Positions 20,282-29,635 are shown, counted from the first letter of the stretch. The stretch: DNA of 64,000 bases from Hymenobacter negativus (GCF_016056375.1 NZ_JAEDAE010000007.1:186001-250000); one strand, 5' to 3'. Notes: generated by a model not told the origin, from the sequence alone. Made by a program: numbers and translations.

Positions 20282-22606
20282 ATGAAACAACTTCTTACTG
20301 CCTTATCGACCTGGAGTCTGGCGCTCGGGTTCTTCTTGCTTACCCAAACCGCGCAGGCCCAGGGCACCGCCACGCTGCGTGGCACCGTGGCCGACTCGCT
20401 CTCGGGCCTGCCGCTGGCCGGCGTGAGCGTGGGCCTGACGGGCCAACCCGGCGGCACTGCCACCGATGCGCTGGGCAACTTCCGGCTGGGCGGCATTGCC
20501 CCCGGCACTTACCAGCTGCGCGTGGGAGCTTTGGGCTACCGCGCTCAAACCATGCCCCTGACGCTGGCCGCCGGCGAAACCCGCCGCCTGGCCCTCACCG
20601 CCGCCGCCACCACGCTCAGCCTGGCCGAAGTAACCGTGAGCCAGCCCCGCGACCCCAACCAGAGCCTGGCCGCCATCTCGCACATCGACCAGCTGCTGCG
20701 GCCCGTGAACTCAGCACAGGATTTATTACGCCTTGTGCCGGGCCTGTTTATTGCCCAGCACGCGGGTGGCGGCAAGGCCGAGCAGATTTTCCTGCGCGGC
20801 TTCGACTGCGACCACGGCACCGATTTCGCGGTGAGCGTAGACGGGCTGCCGGTGAACATGGTGAGCCACGCCCACGGCCAGGGCTACGCCGATTTTCACT
20901 TCGTAATCCCCGAAACGGTGGAGCAATTGAAGGTGTACAAAGGCCCGTACACGGCGCGGTTTGGTGATTTTGCCACAGCCGGCGCGGGCGAGTTCACCAC
21001 CAAAACGCGGTTGGAGCACAGTCAGGTGAAGCTCGAAGTGGGCCAGTTTGATACCCGCCGGGCGCTGGTGATGCTGGACCTGCTGGGCCAGAACCACCAC
21101 CTGCTCAGCAAGCGGCCGGAAAGTGCCTACGTGGCGGCCGAATACAACTTTACCAACTCGTATTTCGACCAGCCGCAGCACTTCAAACGCTTCAACGGCA
21201 TGGGCAAGTACACGGGCCAACTCTCTGACAAAACGGCCCTCACGCTGCTGGGCTCGCACTTCACCTCGAACTGGGACGCCAGCGGGCAGATTCCCGAACG
21301 CGGCATCCGGGAGGGCATCATTTCACGCTACGGTAGCATTGACCCCACCGAGGGCGGCCGCACCAGCCGTACCAACGCCAGCGCGGCGCTCACCACCGCG
21401 CTGCCTCACGATGCCGTGCTGCGCCAGCAGGCCTACTATTCGAAGTACGATTTCAACCTGTTTTCCAACTTCACTTTCTTCCTGCACGACTCGATAAACG
21501 GCGACCAAATCGACCAGACCGACGACCGGCACCTGTTCGGCTACACGGCCACGTATGAGCGCGACGACCACCTCGGCGCGCGCAGCCTGCACAGCACGCT
21601 GGGCGTGGGCACCCGCAACGATTTCTCCACCCTTGGTCTGCGCCACACCGTGCGCCGGCAGGTGCTTGATACCATCAGCACCGGCCAGCTCTATGAGCGC
21701 AACATCAACGCCTACCTCGACGGAACCCTGGCCCTGACCGACCGCCTCACAGTGAACGCAGCCGTGCGGGCCGACTTCTTCACCTTCGATTTCCGGGGCC
21801 GGCGCACCGATGAAATCACGGGCGCACTGGCCCCGTTGCGTGGCCGCGTGGCCCGCGCCCGCGTGTCGCCCAAGCTCAACCTGTACTACCAGCTCACGCC
21901 GGCCGTGCAGCTGTTTGCCCGCTCAGGCTTCGGATTTCATTCCAATGATGCGCGGGGCGTGATTCAGGGCGTGAATGCCAACGTGCTGCCCCGCGCCATC
22001 GGCTCCGAAATCGGCAGCACGTTTAAGCCGTTGCCCAGCCTGGTGGTGAACGCGGCGCTGTGGAGTCTGCATTTGCAGGACGAGCTAGTGTACGTGGGCG
22101 ACGAGGCCGTGGTGGAAAGCACCGGCCCTACTCAGCGCTACGGGCTGGATTTGTCGGTGCGCTACCAGCTGAGCAGCCGGATTTTTGTCGATGGCGACTT
22201 CAACTACAACCACGGCCGCCAGCTCGACGCGCCCGAAAAAGCCAACTACATTCCGCTCGCGCCCACCTTCACCAGCACCGGCGGCCTCACCTACCGGGCC
22301 CCGAAGGGCCTGAGCGGCAGTCTGCGCTACCGTCACATCGACAACCGGCCGGCCAACGACGACGGCAGCATCACGGCCCGCGGCTACTTCCTGCTCGATG
22401 CCGTGCTGGCCTACACCACGTCCCGCTTCCAAATTGGGGCTTCGGCCGAAAACCTGCTGAATGCGGAGTGGAACCAGGCCCAGTTCGCCACCCAAACCCG
22501 CCTGATAAACACGCCCAAGCGCGAGCCCCTCGAAGGCATCGACGAACTGCACTTCACGCCCGGCACCCCATTCTATGCCAAGCTTAATGTGAGCCTGTTT
22601 TTCTAG
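20282..22606 (+). CDS. TonB-dependent outer-membrane receptor
   Basis: A 774 aa receptor. It has a signal peptide (to ...TQTAQAQ), a carboxypeptidase-regulatory-like domain at about residues 27-108 (LRGTVADSLSGLPLAGVSV ... GTYQLRVGALGY), a plug, and a 22-strand-type barrel ending in FYAKLNVSLFF. The plug carries an unusual His/Cys/Asp-rich stretch, LRGFDCDHGTDFAVSVDG then SHAHGQGYADFHFVIPE, which I remember from a receptor subfamily but cannot link to a proven substrate. Its position after a HupE-like permease suggests a metal or metal chelate. No SusD partner follows, so it is not a SusCD pair. Confidence 0.9.
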   Translation: MKQLLTALSTWSLALGFFLLTQTAQAQGTATLRGTVADSLSGLPLAGVSVGLTGQPGGTATDALGNFRLGGIAPGTYQLRVGALGYRAQTMPLTLAAGETRRLALTAAATTLSLAEVTVSQPRDPNQSLAAISHIDQLLRPVNSAQDLLRLVPGLFIAQHAGGGKAEQIFLRGFDCDHGTDFAVSVDGLPVNMVSHAHGQGYADFHFVIPETVEQLKVYKGPYTARFGDFATAGAGEFTTKTRLEHSQVKLEVGQFDTRRALVMLDLLGQNHHLLSKRPESAYVAAEYNFTNSYFDQPQHFKRFNGMGKYTGQLSDKTALTLLGSHFTSNWDASGQIPERGIREGIISRYGSIDPTEGGRTSRTNASAALTTALPHDAVLRQQAYYSKYDFNLFSNFTFFLHDSINGDQIDQTDDRHLFGYTATYERDDHLGARSLHSTLGVGTRNDFSTLGLRHTVRRQVLDTISTGQLYERNINAYLDGTLALTDRLTVNAAVRADFFTFDFRGRRTDEITGALAPLRGRVARARVSPKLNLYYQLTPAVQLFARSGFGFHSNDARGVIQGVNANVLPRAIGSEIGSTFKPLPSLVVNAALWSLHLQDELVYVGDEAVVESTGPTQRYGLDLSVRYQLSSRIFVDGDFNYNHGRQLDAPEKANYIPLAPTFTSTGGLTYRAPKGLSGSLRYRHIDNRPANDDGSITARGYFLLDAVLAYTTSRFQIGASAENLLNAEWNQAQFATQTRLINTPKREPLEGIDELHFTPGTPFYAKLNVSLFF

Positions 22607-22647
22607 CCTGCTACTGTTTTTCCGCAGGCGCGTCAACAGCCTAAAAA

Positions 22648-22683
22648 CAAAAAGCCTCTCCGGTTACTCGGAGAGGCTTTTTG
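22648..22683. terminator. Bidirectional terminator
   Basis: A perfect 15-bp hairpin (CAAAAAGCCTCTCCG at 22648-22662, with 22669-22683, loop GTTACT) has A/T runs on both sides. It serves the convergent TonB receptor and amylase genes. Confidence 0.9.
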
Positions 22684-22700
22684 TTTCCGAACGAAATGGC

Positions 22701-25088
22701 TTATTGCACCGCCACCTTCTGGCTCACGTGAAACTCTGGCACACTCAGCTGGTAGATGCCAGCTGGTAGCGTCTTTTTCACGCCGAGGCGCAGCTCGTTG
22801 GAGCCGTTGTAGAGGCGCACGGTTTCGGTGTGCACCAGGCGGCCGGTCAGGTCGTGCAGCTGCACGGTGGCGGCCTGCTCGCGGTTGGCGGTAATCACCA
22901 CGTCGATGCGGTCGGCGGCGGTGGGGTTGGGATACACCAGCACTTCGGCGGTGGCGGCCTCCTGGGCGGTGGCCAGGGCGTTGGCGTCGCGGCGGCCGGT
23001 CATGGCTCCGGTTACCACGGTGGGGGCGGTGTAGGTCACCTTCACAAATGCGCCTTGGGCGGGGTTGGCGGTGCTCGCGTTTTTAGCTTTCAGCGTGTAC
23101 CAGCCCTCGGTGGTGGGGGTGTAGGTGCCCGTGAGGGTACCGGTGCCGGTCTGGCTGCTCACCACGGTGCCGGCACTGTTGAGCACGGCCACCGTGAGGC
23201 TGCGCGTTGCATCCACGGGGTAGAGGTTGTAGGTGACGCTCTTGTTGGCAGCCACGTAGATGCGGCCGGCCGTGCGGTAGGCCGTGCTGGCGGCGGGCAG
23301 CGCGCCACCCTGGCCCAGCGAGCGGCTGTCGGAGTCGCCGAGGTCATTGGCCAGCTCCCATTCCTGGGTAGTGGTCAGGGCCGGGCGGGTGTAGCCGGTC
23401 ACGGCGTTGGTGGGAGCCCACACCGAGTAACCGCGGCGGCCACCAGCGGCCGTGCCGTTGCACGGCGGCGTGTTGATGGCCACGGTCTGGCTGGCGCTCA
23501 CCGTCACGGTAGCCGTGCCGTTGGCCCCCGAGTAGTCCTTGAGCACGGTGCCGGGGGCGAAGTCGCAGCTCACCGTGTTATTCTGCCAAGTGGTGTAGTT
23601 GTCGTTGATGCCGATGATGGCCTTGGTGCTGCGCTCAATCACGAGGTGGTCGGCGGCCTGCCAGCGCACTTTGTACGCGCCGTCCTTGAAGTGCAGGTTC
23701 TGGTGGCACCACACCAGGTTCACGAGGTCGTCGCGGGTGGGCAGGTCCACGGTGCTTTTGGGGCTGTGGCTGTAGCGCTTGCTGGTGTTGCCCACGTTGA
23801 ACACGTCCTCAAAAAACAGCATCGGCGAGCCATCCATGGCCAGCGCGGCGGCATACACGGCCGAGAGGCGCGGGTCGAACGGGTCGATGTGCGGGGCCAG
23901 CTCCGAGCCGGTGTTCCAGCCGGTGTAGTTGCCGTTGGCGTCCACCTGCGGGCGCATGGTGTCGTGGTTGTTCACGAAGGGCACCGTGCGGTGCACATAC
24001 GTCCCGCCGATGTTCACCACGCGGGTATTCTGCTGGTAGGTGGGTAAGGTGCCGATATCGAAGCTGCCGCCCTGACTCACAATCTGATACAGGCCATTGC
24101 GCAGCGAGAAGTCAAAGGTGCCGGCGCGGTTGTTCACGTTGGCCACCCAGCCGTCCATCTGCGAGGCCGAGCCCACCCATTCGCCCACGGCGTACATGGT
24201 GGCCCCGCCGCTGGCCCAGCCAGCGTTGCTTTGCAGGTTATACAGGAAATCCTCGCTGGCGAAGTCCGGGAAATGCTTCACTGCATCCATCCGCACGCCA
24301 TCGAAACCCACCTGCTTCTTGTACCAAATCAGCCAGTTGCGGTTACCGGTGCGCATATAGTCGCTGGCCTGCGCGGGGTTGTAGGTGGTGGCGTTGGAGC
24401 TTTGGCCGTAGGAGCCGGGGTAGTAGCTGATGTCCGGCCCGAAGTAGGGCGCGTTCCAGTCGCCCGTGGTCGAGTTGTTGCCCTGGTTGGGGTTGAAGTT
24501 CTCCCAGTTCTTCGCGAAGCGGCCCGAGCGGCCGTAGTAGTCGGCGGCGCTTTCGTCGGTCACGGGCCGGCCGTAGCTCACATAGCGGAAGTTCTTGTAC
24601 TTGCTGGTCGTGCCATCTTCCCAGGCGCCGGGGTCCTGCCCGCCCGCGCCGTTCGAGGAGCCCGCCCCGTCGTTGTGGTTCAGCACCACGTCCTGAATCA
24701 CCTCCACGCCATTGGCGTGCAGCACGGCCACGGCGCGCAGCAGCTCGTCTTTGGTGCCCATGCGGGTAGCCAGGAAGCCCTTTTGCCATTTATCGCCCAG
24801 GTCGTAGTTGTCGAAAGGGGAGTAGCCATTGCCCTGGTTGGCGTTTTTGATGGTCGGCGGAATCCAGATGGCGTCCACGCCCATGCTCTTGAGGCGCGGT
24901 GCTAGGTCAGCGAGGTAGTTAGCCCAGCCGTTGGGGTAATTGCTATTCCAGAAATCCCACCAGAAGCCCTGCATCACCACTTTTTGGGCGTGGGCGCTCT
25001 GGTTGCCGGCCCCCAGCAAGGCCATCGCCAGGGCCAGCGTGAACCGGAATCGTTTGCGGAATGGAAAATGAGGAGAAAAGTGCATCAT
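22701..25088 (-). CDS. Secreted GH13 alpha-amylase with T9SS tail
   Basis: A 795 aa enzyme that should hydrolyse alpha-1,4-glucans such as starch. Start MMHFSPHF at 25088 with a signal peptide (...NQSAHAQ); a longer frame to 25136 is less likely. The catalytic barrel begins VVMQGFWWDFWNSNYPNGW. The nucleophile Asp is in FDGVRMDAVKHF (about residue 268), the acid/base Glu in YAVGEWVG (about 303) and the transition-state Asp in FVNNHDTMRPQ (about 375). After the barrel come a beta domain and pre-peptidase-like segment. The last 80 residues are a T9SS sorting domain (VYPNPTAADRIDVVI ... LPAGIYQLSVPE). Monocistronic. The subfamily resembles GH13_5-type liquefying amylases, from memory only. Confidence 0.94.
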   Translation of the reverse strand: MMHFSPHFPFRKRFRFTLALAMALLGAGNQSAHAQKVVMQGFWWDFWNSNYPNGWANYLADLAPRLKSMGVDAIWIPPTIKNANQGNGYSPFDNYDLGDKWQKGFLATRMGTKDELLRAVAVLHANGVEVIQDVVLNHNDGAGSSNGAGGQDPGAWEDGTTSKYKNFRYVSYGRPVTDESAADYYGRSGRFAKNWENFNPNQGNNSTTGDWNAPYFGPDISYYPGSYGQSSNATTYNPAQASDYMRTGNRNWLIWYKKQVGFDGVRMDAVKHFPDFASEDFLYNLQSNAGWASGGATMYAVGEWVGSASQMDGWVANVNNRAGTFDFSLRNGLYQIVSQGGSFDIGTLPTYQQNTRVVNIGGTYVHRTVPFVNNHDTMRPQVDANGNYTGWNTGSELAPHIDPFDPRLSAVYAAALAMDGSPMLFFEDVFNVGNTSKRYSHSPKSTVDLPTRDDLVNLVWCHQNLHFKDGAYKVRWQAADHLVIERSTKAIIGINDNYTTWQNNTVSCDFAPGTVLKDYSGANGTATVTVSASQTVAINTPPCNGTAAGGRRGYSVWAPTNAVTGYTRPALTTTQEWELANDLGDSDSRSLGQGGALPAASTAYRTAGRIYVAANKSVTYNLYPVDATRSLTVAVLNSAGTVVSSQTGTGTLTGTYTPTTEGWYTLKAKNASTANPAQGAFVKVTYTAPTVVTGAMTGRRDANALATAQEAATAEVLVYPNPTAADRIDVVITANREQAATVQLHDLTGRLVHTETVRLYNGSNELRLGVKKTLPAGIYQLSVPEFHVSQKVAVQ

Positions 25089-25180
25089 GTGTGGGAATTT
25101 GGGTTTTGTGAAGAAAGAGTAAGCGCAGCTTGCCAACCAGCAGCCACCTAAAAATCAGGTTTTGTTGCTGATTGATGGTG

Positions 25181-25215
25181 TCAAGGTAGAAGAAATGGTT
25201 TGCATGACCTCAAAA
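25181..25215 (-). promoter_or_regulatory. Candidate promoter for the amylase gene
   Basis: On the minus strand TTTTG (25211-25215) is followed after 22 nt by TACCTTGA (25181-25188), a 7/8 match to TAnnTTTG. Spacing fits the Bacteroidota -33/-7 promoter. It lies about 90 nt upstream of the start codon in an AT-rich spacer that is otherwise empty to 25413. Confidence 0.45.
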
Positions 25216-25413
25216 TGACAAAATATTATTTGCGCATTCGATTGCACTTTTTAAATAATTGTGCTATGCGGATATTTATTGTTCATCACACCTCGGGTTA
25301 GTCCCGGTTCCACGCTTTATCTGTTGCCCGCCATCCGCATGTGGCCTAAATCATTTTAGTAAAAGAGCGGGCCGGCGTACGGTAGCTGTGGCGGCCGGCT
25401 GTAATTTCGGCTT

Positions 25414-26301
25414 ATGGTTAGGTTGAAAGCAGCACGGGGTATTGCCAAAACGGCCGTCGAGAGGGCGCACTTGGTTAGTTGCCTGGCGGCGGCGCTGCTC
25501 ACGGCCGGCTGCCAGCTGCGAGCCGAAGAGGCCCAGATGCCCGCTAAAAAAACCGTCTCAGCCGCTGCGCCTATCACAGCAGCCATTTCCCCTACTGCGC
25601 CGGCAACTGCCGATGTGCCCGATTCGCTGCGTCTGACGCCGGTACCCGCCCTGACTGCCGTCCCCGACACGTTGCACCGGGCCATCCAGCAGCTGCACGC
25701 CGCCCTTGGCCCTGCTGCCGCCGCGCTGCGCCCCGAAGTACTGGAGCAGGCGTGCGTGGGCTACCTCACGCTGCATCCCACCGGCCGTATCGAGCGGGCC
25801 GGCCTGCTGGCCGTGGCCGATATGGACCTGCCCAATACCACCGAACGTCTCTGGGTCATCGACCTCCAGAATGCCCAGGTAATACACCGCAGCCTCGTCG
25901 CGCACGGCGAAGGCTCGGGCCACCTACGCGCGCGTCGCTTCTCCAACCGGGAGTCTTCCGCCTGCACTTCGCTGGGCTTCTACCGCACCGGAGCTACCTA
26001 CGATGGCATTCACGGCTACTCACGCCGCATCGAGGGCCTGGACAAGGGGCAAAATGCCAATGCTTTCGACCGCTACGTGGTGCTGCACGCGGCTGACTAC
26101 GCCAGCCCGAAATACATCGAAAAATACGGCCACCTGGGCTACAGCCGGGGCTGCCCGGCCCTGCCGCCCGAGCAGTTTAAGGACATTATTGCCACGCTCC
26201 GGGTGGGCAGCATGCTACTCGTGAGCGGCCCCGGCCTGGCCTCGCGCTGGCTGGATGGCGGGGCCGCCGGGCGGCGCTTTTTGCAGCGCGGCTGGCGCTA
26301 G
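25414..26301 (+). CDS. YkuD-type L,D-transpeptidase-like lipoprotein
   Basis: A 295 aa protein with a lipoprotein signal (CLAAALLTAGC, lipid-modified Cys about residue 32), a Pro/Ala-rich linker, and a catalytic-type domain to the end. The domain holds LWVIDLQNAQVIHRSLVAHGEGSG, RYVVLHAADYAS (conserved His) and the nucleophile motif GYSRGCPALPPEQF. This is the murein L,D-transpeptidase catalytic-domain family (YkuD_2, PF13645), expected to act on peptidoglycan stem peptides in the periplasm. A close relative follows at 26451 on the same strand, indicating tandem duplication. Confidence 0.88.
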   Translation: MVRLKAARGIAKTAVERAHLVSCLAAALLTAGCQLRAEEAQMPAKKTVSAAAPITAAISPTAPATADVPDSLRLTPVPALTAVPDTLHRAIQQLHAALGPAAAALRPEVLEQACVGYLTLHPTGRIERAGLLAVADMDLPNTTERLWVIDLQNAQVIHRSLVAHGEGSGHLRARRFSNRESSACTSLGFYRTGATYDGIHGYSRRIEGLDKGQNANAFDRYVVLHAADYASPKYIEKYGHLGYSRGCPALPPEQFKDIIATLRVGSMLLVSGPGLASRWLDGGAAGRRFLQRGWR

Positions 26302-26450
26302 GCGGGCGGCCTGGTAGGGCAAAAACGGAATCATTTTGGCTAATACGGGGTTTAGGAATAGCCACCGGGATTTCTATTCCGTATAATGCTTTGGAAACAG
26401 TTGCTGCGTTTGCAAAGGCTGTTTCCTTTTCATCATCAGCTACTTCGATT

Positions 26451-27296
26451 ATGCACCAGCACCAGCCCAGCATTGTTCAGCGCAAACGCAAAAGCCTGCG
26501 TCGTCAGCGTTTGGCACGGCGCGTTCTGCCGTTCTTGGCCTCGTTGTTTCTGGCCACGCCATTGGCGGGCAATATCCAGCAGTCGGTGGCCAGCTCGCGC
26601 AATGAATTGCAGCTGCCCAAGGTGGACTTCTCGCCTAAAGCGCAGTTCGACCAAGAGTTGCACGCCACCTACAACGCCCTCGGGGCGGAGCAGGAGGGCT
26701 TACGGTTTGAAACCTTCGCCAAAGCCATGACCGGCTACCTCAACCTGCGCCAGGATGGCAAACTGGACGAAAACAAGCAGGTGCTGACGGTTATCGATTT
26801 CGACCTGCCCAGCACCGAAAAGCGTCTCTGGGTACTCGATTTGGGCAAGAAGGAAATCCTCTTCCACACCCTCGTGGCCCACGGCCACAACTCGGGCGAG
26901 AACGAAGCGACCAACTTCTCCAATACCGACCAGAGCAACATGAGCAGCCTCGGCTTCTACGCCACGGGCAGCGAGTATGAGGGCAAGCACGGTCATTCGC
27001 TGCATCTGCAGGGGCTGGACGAAGGCTATAACACCAACGCTGCTGCCCGCTCGGTGGTGATGCACGGAGCCGACTACGTGAGCGAAGAATTCATCAAGCA
27101 AAACGGCCGCCTGGGCCGCAGCCTCGGCTGCCCGGCCCTGCCGATGGACCAGTACGCGCAGATTATTGATGCTGTGAATGGCGGCACCTGCCTGTTCCTG
27201 AATAAGTCGGATGCAGGCTATACTTCGCAGTACCTAAACCAGGACGTGGCCATTGCCGCATTGGTGCCCCAAGCGGCAACCAATGGTATTTCTTAA
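26451..27296 (+). CDS. YkuD-type L,D-transpeptidase-like protein, second copy
   Basis: A 281 aa relative of the preceding gene. It starts at the ATG at 26451 (MHQHQPSIVQRKRKSLRRQR, then a hydrophobic signal LPFLASLFLATPLAGN); an upstream TTG at 26391 is not preferred. The catalytic-like domain has LWVLDLGKKEILFHTLVAHGH, RSVVMHGADYVSEEF and the Cys motif RSLGCPALPMDQY. Unlike the first copy it has no lipobox, so the two probably differ in location. Terminator follows. Confidence 0.88.
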   Translation: MHQHQPSIVQRKRKSLRRQRLARRVLPFLASLFLATPLAGNIQQSVASSRNELQLPKVDFSPKAQFDQELHATYNALGAEQEGLRFETFAKAMTGYLNLRQDGKLDENKQVLTVIDFDLPSTEKRLWVLDLGKKEILFHTLVAHGHNSGENEATNFSNTDQSNMSSLGFYATGSEYEGKHGHSLHLQGLDEGYNTNAAARSVVMHGADYVSEEFIKQNGRLGRSLGCPALPMDQYAQIIDAVNGGTCLFLNKSDAGYTSQYLNQDVAIAALVPQAATNGIS

Positions 27297-27314
27297 GTCC
27301 GAATGCATTTTGTG

Positions 27315-27352
27315 AAAAAGGCCCTGCGCATCAGCGCAGGGCCTTTTTTTTT
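27315..27352 (+). terminator. Terminator between convergent genes
   Basis: AAAAAGGCCCTGCGC (27315-27329) pairs with GCGCAGGGCCTTTTT (27334-27348), loop ATCA, followed by more T. It serves the L,D-transpeptidase gene and, in reverse, the dehydrogenase. Confidence 0.9.
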
Positions 27353-27373
27353 GTTTGACCGGCTGAATTCAGG

Positions 27374-28438
27374 CTACAGTTTCACCCCAAGCTTTGCCCC
27401 CACGCCTTCCAAGTCCTTCACCACGGCATCGAGCAGCGGAATGCCTTCCAGCAACCGGTGGGCGGCCATTTCGCGCTCCGGGTCGCCGGGGATGAGGACC
27501 TTTTTGCCCTCCACGGCCTGCGCGCTGCGGAAGGTCGAAATCCAGTTATCCATGTGGGCCTTGAACTCGTCGGCGGGCCGGAACGCGTCTACGCGCATCG
27601 CCCCAAAAAAGTGGCCCAGGCCCTGGCCCACGGGGTTGGCCGAGGGCTGCAGAAAGGCCACGAAGGGCGGCACCCACGGCCCGTAGTTCGCGCCCGACAG
27701 CACGGCCGAGAAAATATCCACCACCGCGCCCAGGCCGTAGCCCTTGTGCGAGCCGGTGGCCCCGCCCAGCGGCAGCAGCGCGCCGCCGTTTTTCACGGCG
27801 TTGGCATCGGTGCTCGGCTGGCCGTCGGCGGTTTGAGCCCAGCCTTCGGGCAGGGGCAGGCCTTTGCGCTGGGCAATTTCGAGCTTGCCGTTGGCGGCGG
27901 TGGTGGTGGCCATATCGAGCACGAAATCGGGCTGTTCGCCGGCGGGTACGGCCACGGCAATGGGGTTGGTGCCGAGCAGCCTGTCCAGCGAATAAGTGGG
28001 CGCTACCAATGGCGAGGCGTTGGTCATGGCAATGCCCATCATGTCGTGCGCCAGGGGCAGCATGGCGTGGTAGCCGGCAATACCGAAGTGGTTGGAATTC
28101 TTTACTGAAACCCAGCCAGTGCCCACTTGCTGGGCTTTCTCAATGGCCACGCGCATGGCTTTGGGACCCACTACGAGGCCGAGGCCGCCGTCGCCGTCCA
28201 CCACGGCAGTGCTAGGCGTTTCGTAGGTGATGCCCACCCGGGGAGTGGCGTTGATGCGGCCGGCCTCCCACAGCCGCACGTATCCCACGAGGCGGGCCAC
28301 GCCGTGCGAGTCCACGCCGCGTAAATCGGCCGAGAGCAGGGTTTCGGTGGCCAGCGTGGCATCGTCGGCCGGGCAGCCGATGGCGCGAAAAACGCTTTCG
28401 GTGAAGGTGAAAAGCTGGCTGTAGGAGAAGGTTGGCAT
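27374..28438 (-). CDS. Malate/L-lactate dehydrogenase-family oxidoreductase
   Basis: A 354 aa NAD(P)-dependent 2-hydroxyacid dehydrogenase of the type-2 malate/L-lactate (sulfolactate, ureidoglycolate) family. Typical stretches are LSADLRGVDSHGVARL, VDGDGGLGLVVGPKAM, SVKNSNHFGIAGYHAM (catalytic His) and LDMATTTAANGKLEIA, with GSHKGYGLGAVVDIFSAVLSGA near the C-terminus. The family uses different substrates, so the exact reaction is open. It is monocistronic; a 30-bp-armed palindrome separates it from the ppx-type gene. Confidence 0.92.
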   Translation of the reverse strand: MPTFSYSQLFTFTESVFRAIGCPADDATLATETLLSADLRGVDSHGVARLVGYVRLWEAGRINATPRVGITYETPSTAVVDGDGGLGLVVGPKAMRVAIEKAQQVGTGWVSVKNSNHFGIAGYHAMLPLAHDMMGIAMTNASPLVAPTYSLDRLLGTNPIAVAVPAGEQPDFVLDMATTTAANGKLEIAQRKGLPLPEGWAQTADGQPSTDANAVKNGGALLPLGGATGSHKGYGLGAVVDIFSAVLSGANYGPWVPPFVAFLQPSANPVGQGLGHFFGAMRVDAFRPADEFKAHMDNWISTFRSAQAVEGKKVLIPGDPEREMAAHRLLEGIPLLDAVVKDLEGVGAKLGVKL

Positions 28439-28454
28439 GGGGATTTATTAAAAC

Positions 28455-28548
28455 GTCATGCAGAGCGCAGCGAAGCATCTTGCCCGCTCAACGCAATCAG
28501 TATGAGTTAGTGGTGGTAGGCAAGATGCTTCGCTGCGCTCTGCATGAC
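28455..28548. repeat. Palindromic repeat element, 30-bp perfect arms
   Basis: 28455-28484 is a perfect reverse complement of 28519-28548, loop 34 nt. The arm contains GTCATGC and GAGCGCAGCGAAG followed by CATCTT. The loop contains GAGTTAGTG, also present in the loop of the element at 52833. It lies between two minus-strand genes and could fold into a long hairpin in either transcript. Confidence 0.9.
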
Positions 28549-28565
28549 CCACTGATGATGCCAGT

Positions 28566-29519
28566 TTATACAACCAACATCTCGGCCAGCAGCCCTTCCT
28601 TCAGCGCATAAGCCGAGGTGCGAATGCGCGTGATTTCCGTAATGCCCAACACAAAATCGATGAGCACGGCGGCCACCACCAGCATATCGGCCCGCATGGG
28701 CAGGATGCCGGGCAGGGCCTTGCGCTGCTCGTGGTTGCCGCTGAGCAGTTGGCGGTAGCTGGTTTGGAATGACTCCAGCGCCAGCTCAGTGCAGGGCGGC
28801 AGCTCGCCTTCGGTACGCAGGCGGCCGAGCTGCATATCGGCCAGGCTGTCGAAGCTGCCCGACGCGCCCACGAGGCTGGCCGGATGGTAGCGCCGAACGG
28901 CTTCGATGAGCGGCTCCAGCACCGTACTTAGGTAGCGCTGCTCCGCTTCCACGGCCTCGGCAGGAAACACGCCGCTGGGGTCGGGGAAAAACTTGTCGAG
29001 CAGGCGCTGAGCCCCGATTTCAAAGCTTTGCTTCCAGAAAATGGTGTGCTGGTTGGCGATGATGAACTCGACCGAGCCGCCGCCGATGTCCATAATCAGC
29101 TGCGCGTCCTCACCCAAATCCACGGCCTGGCGCACGCCCTGGCAGATGAGCTCCGCCTCCCGCTCGCCGGGAATAACATTGACCTGGATGCCGGTTTGCT
29201 CGAAGATGTCGCGTACCAACTCGGGGCCGTTCTTGGTGACGCGCATGGCGCTGGTGGCTGTGGCGCGCACTTCGGTCACTTCGTGCAGCTCCATTTCTTC
29301 CTTGAAACCAGCCAGCGTGTGCAGGGCGCGGTCGTAGGCCGCCGGGGCGATGATGCCCTGGCTGATGCCGCCTTCGCCGAGGCGAACGCCGGCTTTGGTG
29401 CGCAGAATAACCAGCGGCTTTTCGCCGGGTGTTTTGGAGATTTCCACAATAAGCAAGTGGAACGTGTTGGTGCCCAAGTCAATGAGCGCAAGGCGGCGAT
29501 GGGCGTGCGGCGTGTGCAT
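28566..29519 (-). CDS. Ppx/GppA-family phosphatase
   Basis: A 317 aa protein of the exopolyphosphatase / guanosine pentaphosphate phosphohydrolase family (actin-like ATPase fold). Motifs: ALIDLGTNTFHLLIVE at the N-terminus, RATATSAMR, VIPGEREAELICQGVRQAV, and DIGGGSVEFII. At about 300 aa it is the short, single-module form without the C-terminal HD domain of E. coli Ppx. Substrate (polyphosphate or pppGpp) cannot be told from sequence. Confidence 0.92.
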   Translation of the reverse strand: MHTPHAHRRLALIDLGTNTFHLLIVEISKTPGEKPLVILRTKAGVRLGEGGISQGIIAPAAYDRALHTLAGFKEEMELHEVTEVRATATSAMRVTKNGPELVRDIFEQTGIQVNVIPGEREAELICQGVRQAVDLGEDAQLIMDIGGGSVEFIIANQHTIFWKQSFEIGAQRLLDKFFPDPSGVFPAEAVEAEQRYLSTVLEPLIEAVRRYHPASLVGASGSFDSLADMQLGRLRTEGELPPCTELALESFQTSYRQLLSGNHEQRKALPGILPMRADMLVVAAVLIDFVLGITEITRIRTSAYALKEGLLAEMLVV

Positions 29520-29540
29520 GTGGTTAGTATTGCGGAGTGT

Positions 29541-29635
29541 CTGTCGTCCTGAGCGCAGCGAAGGACCTTATCACGTTAGACCGTAACACAACGGTACCGG
29601 CGTGGTAAGGTCCTTCGTTGCACTCAGGACGACAG
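29541..29635. repeat. Palindromic repeat element, 35-bp arms
   Basis: 29541-29575 is the reverse complement of 29601-29635 with three mismatches, all transitions; loop 25 nt. The arm contains GTCGTCCTGAGCGCAGCGAA then GGACCTT, a variant of the core in the elements at 28455 and 52833. It lies between the ppx-type and rlmI-like genes. Confidence 0.88.
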
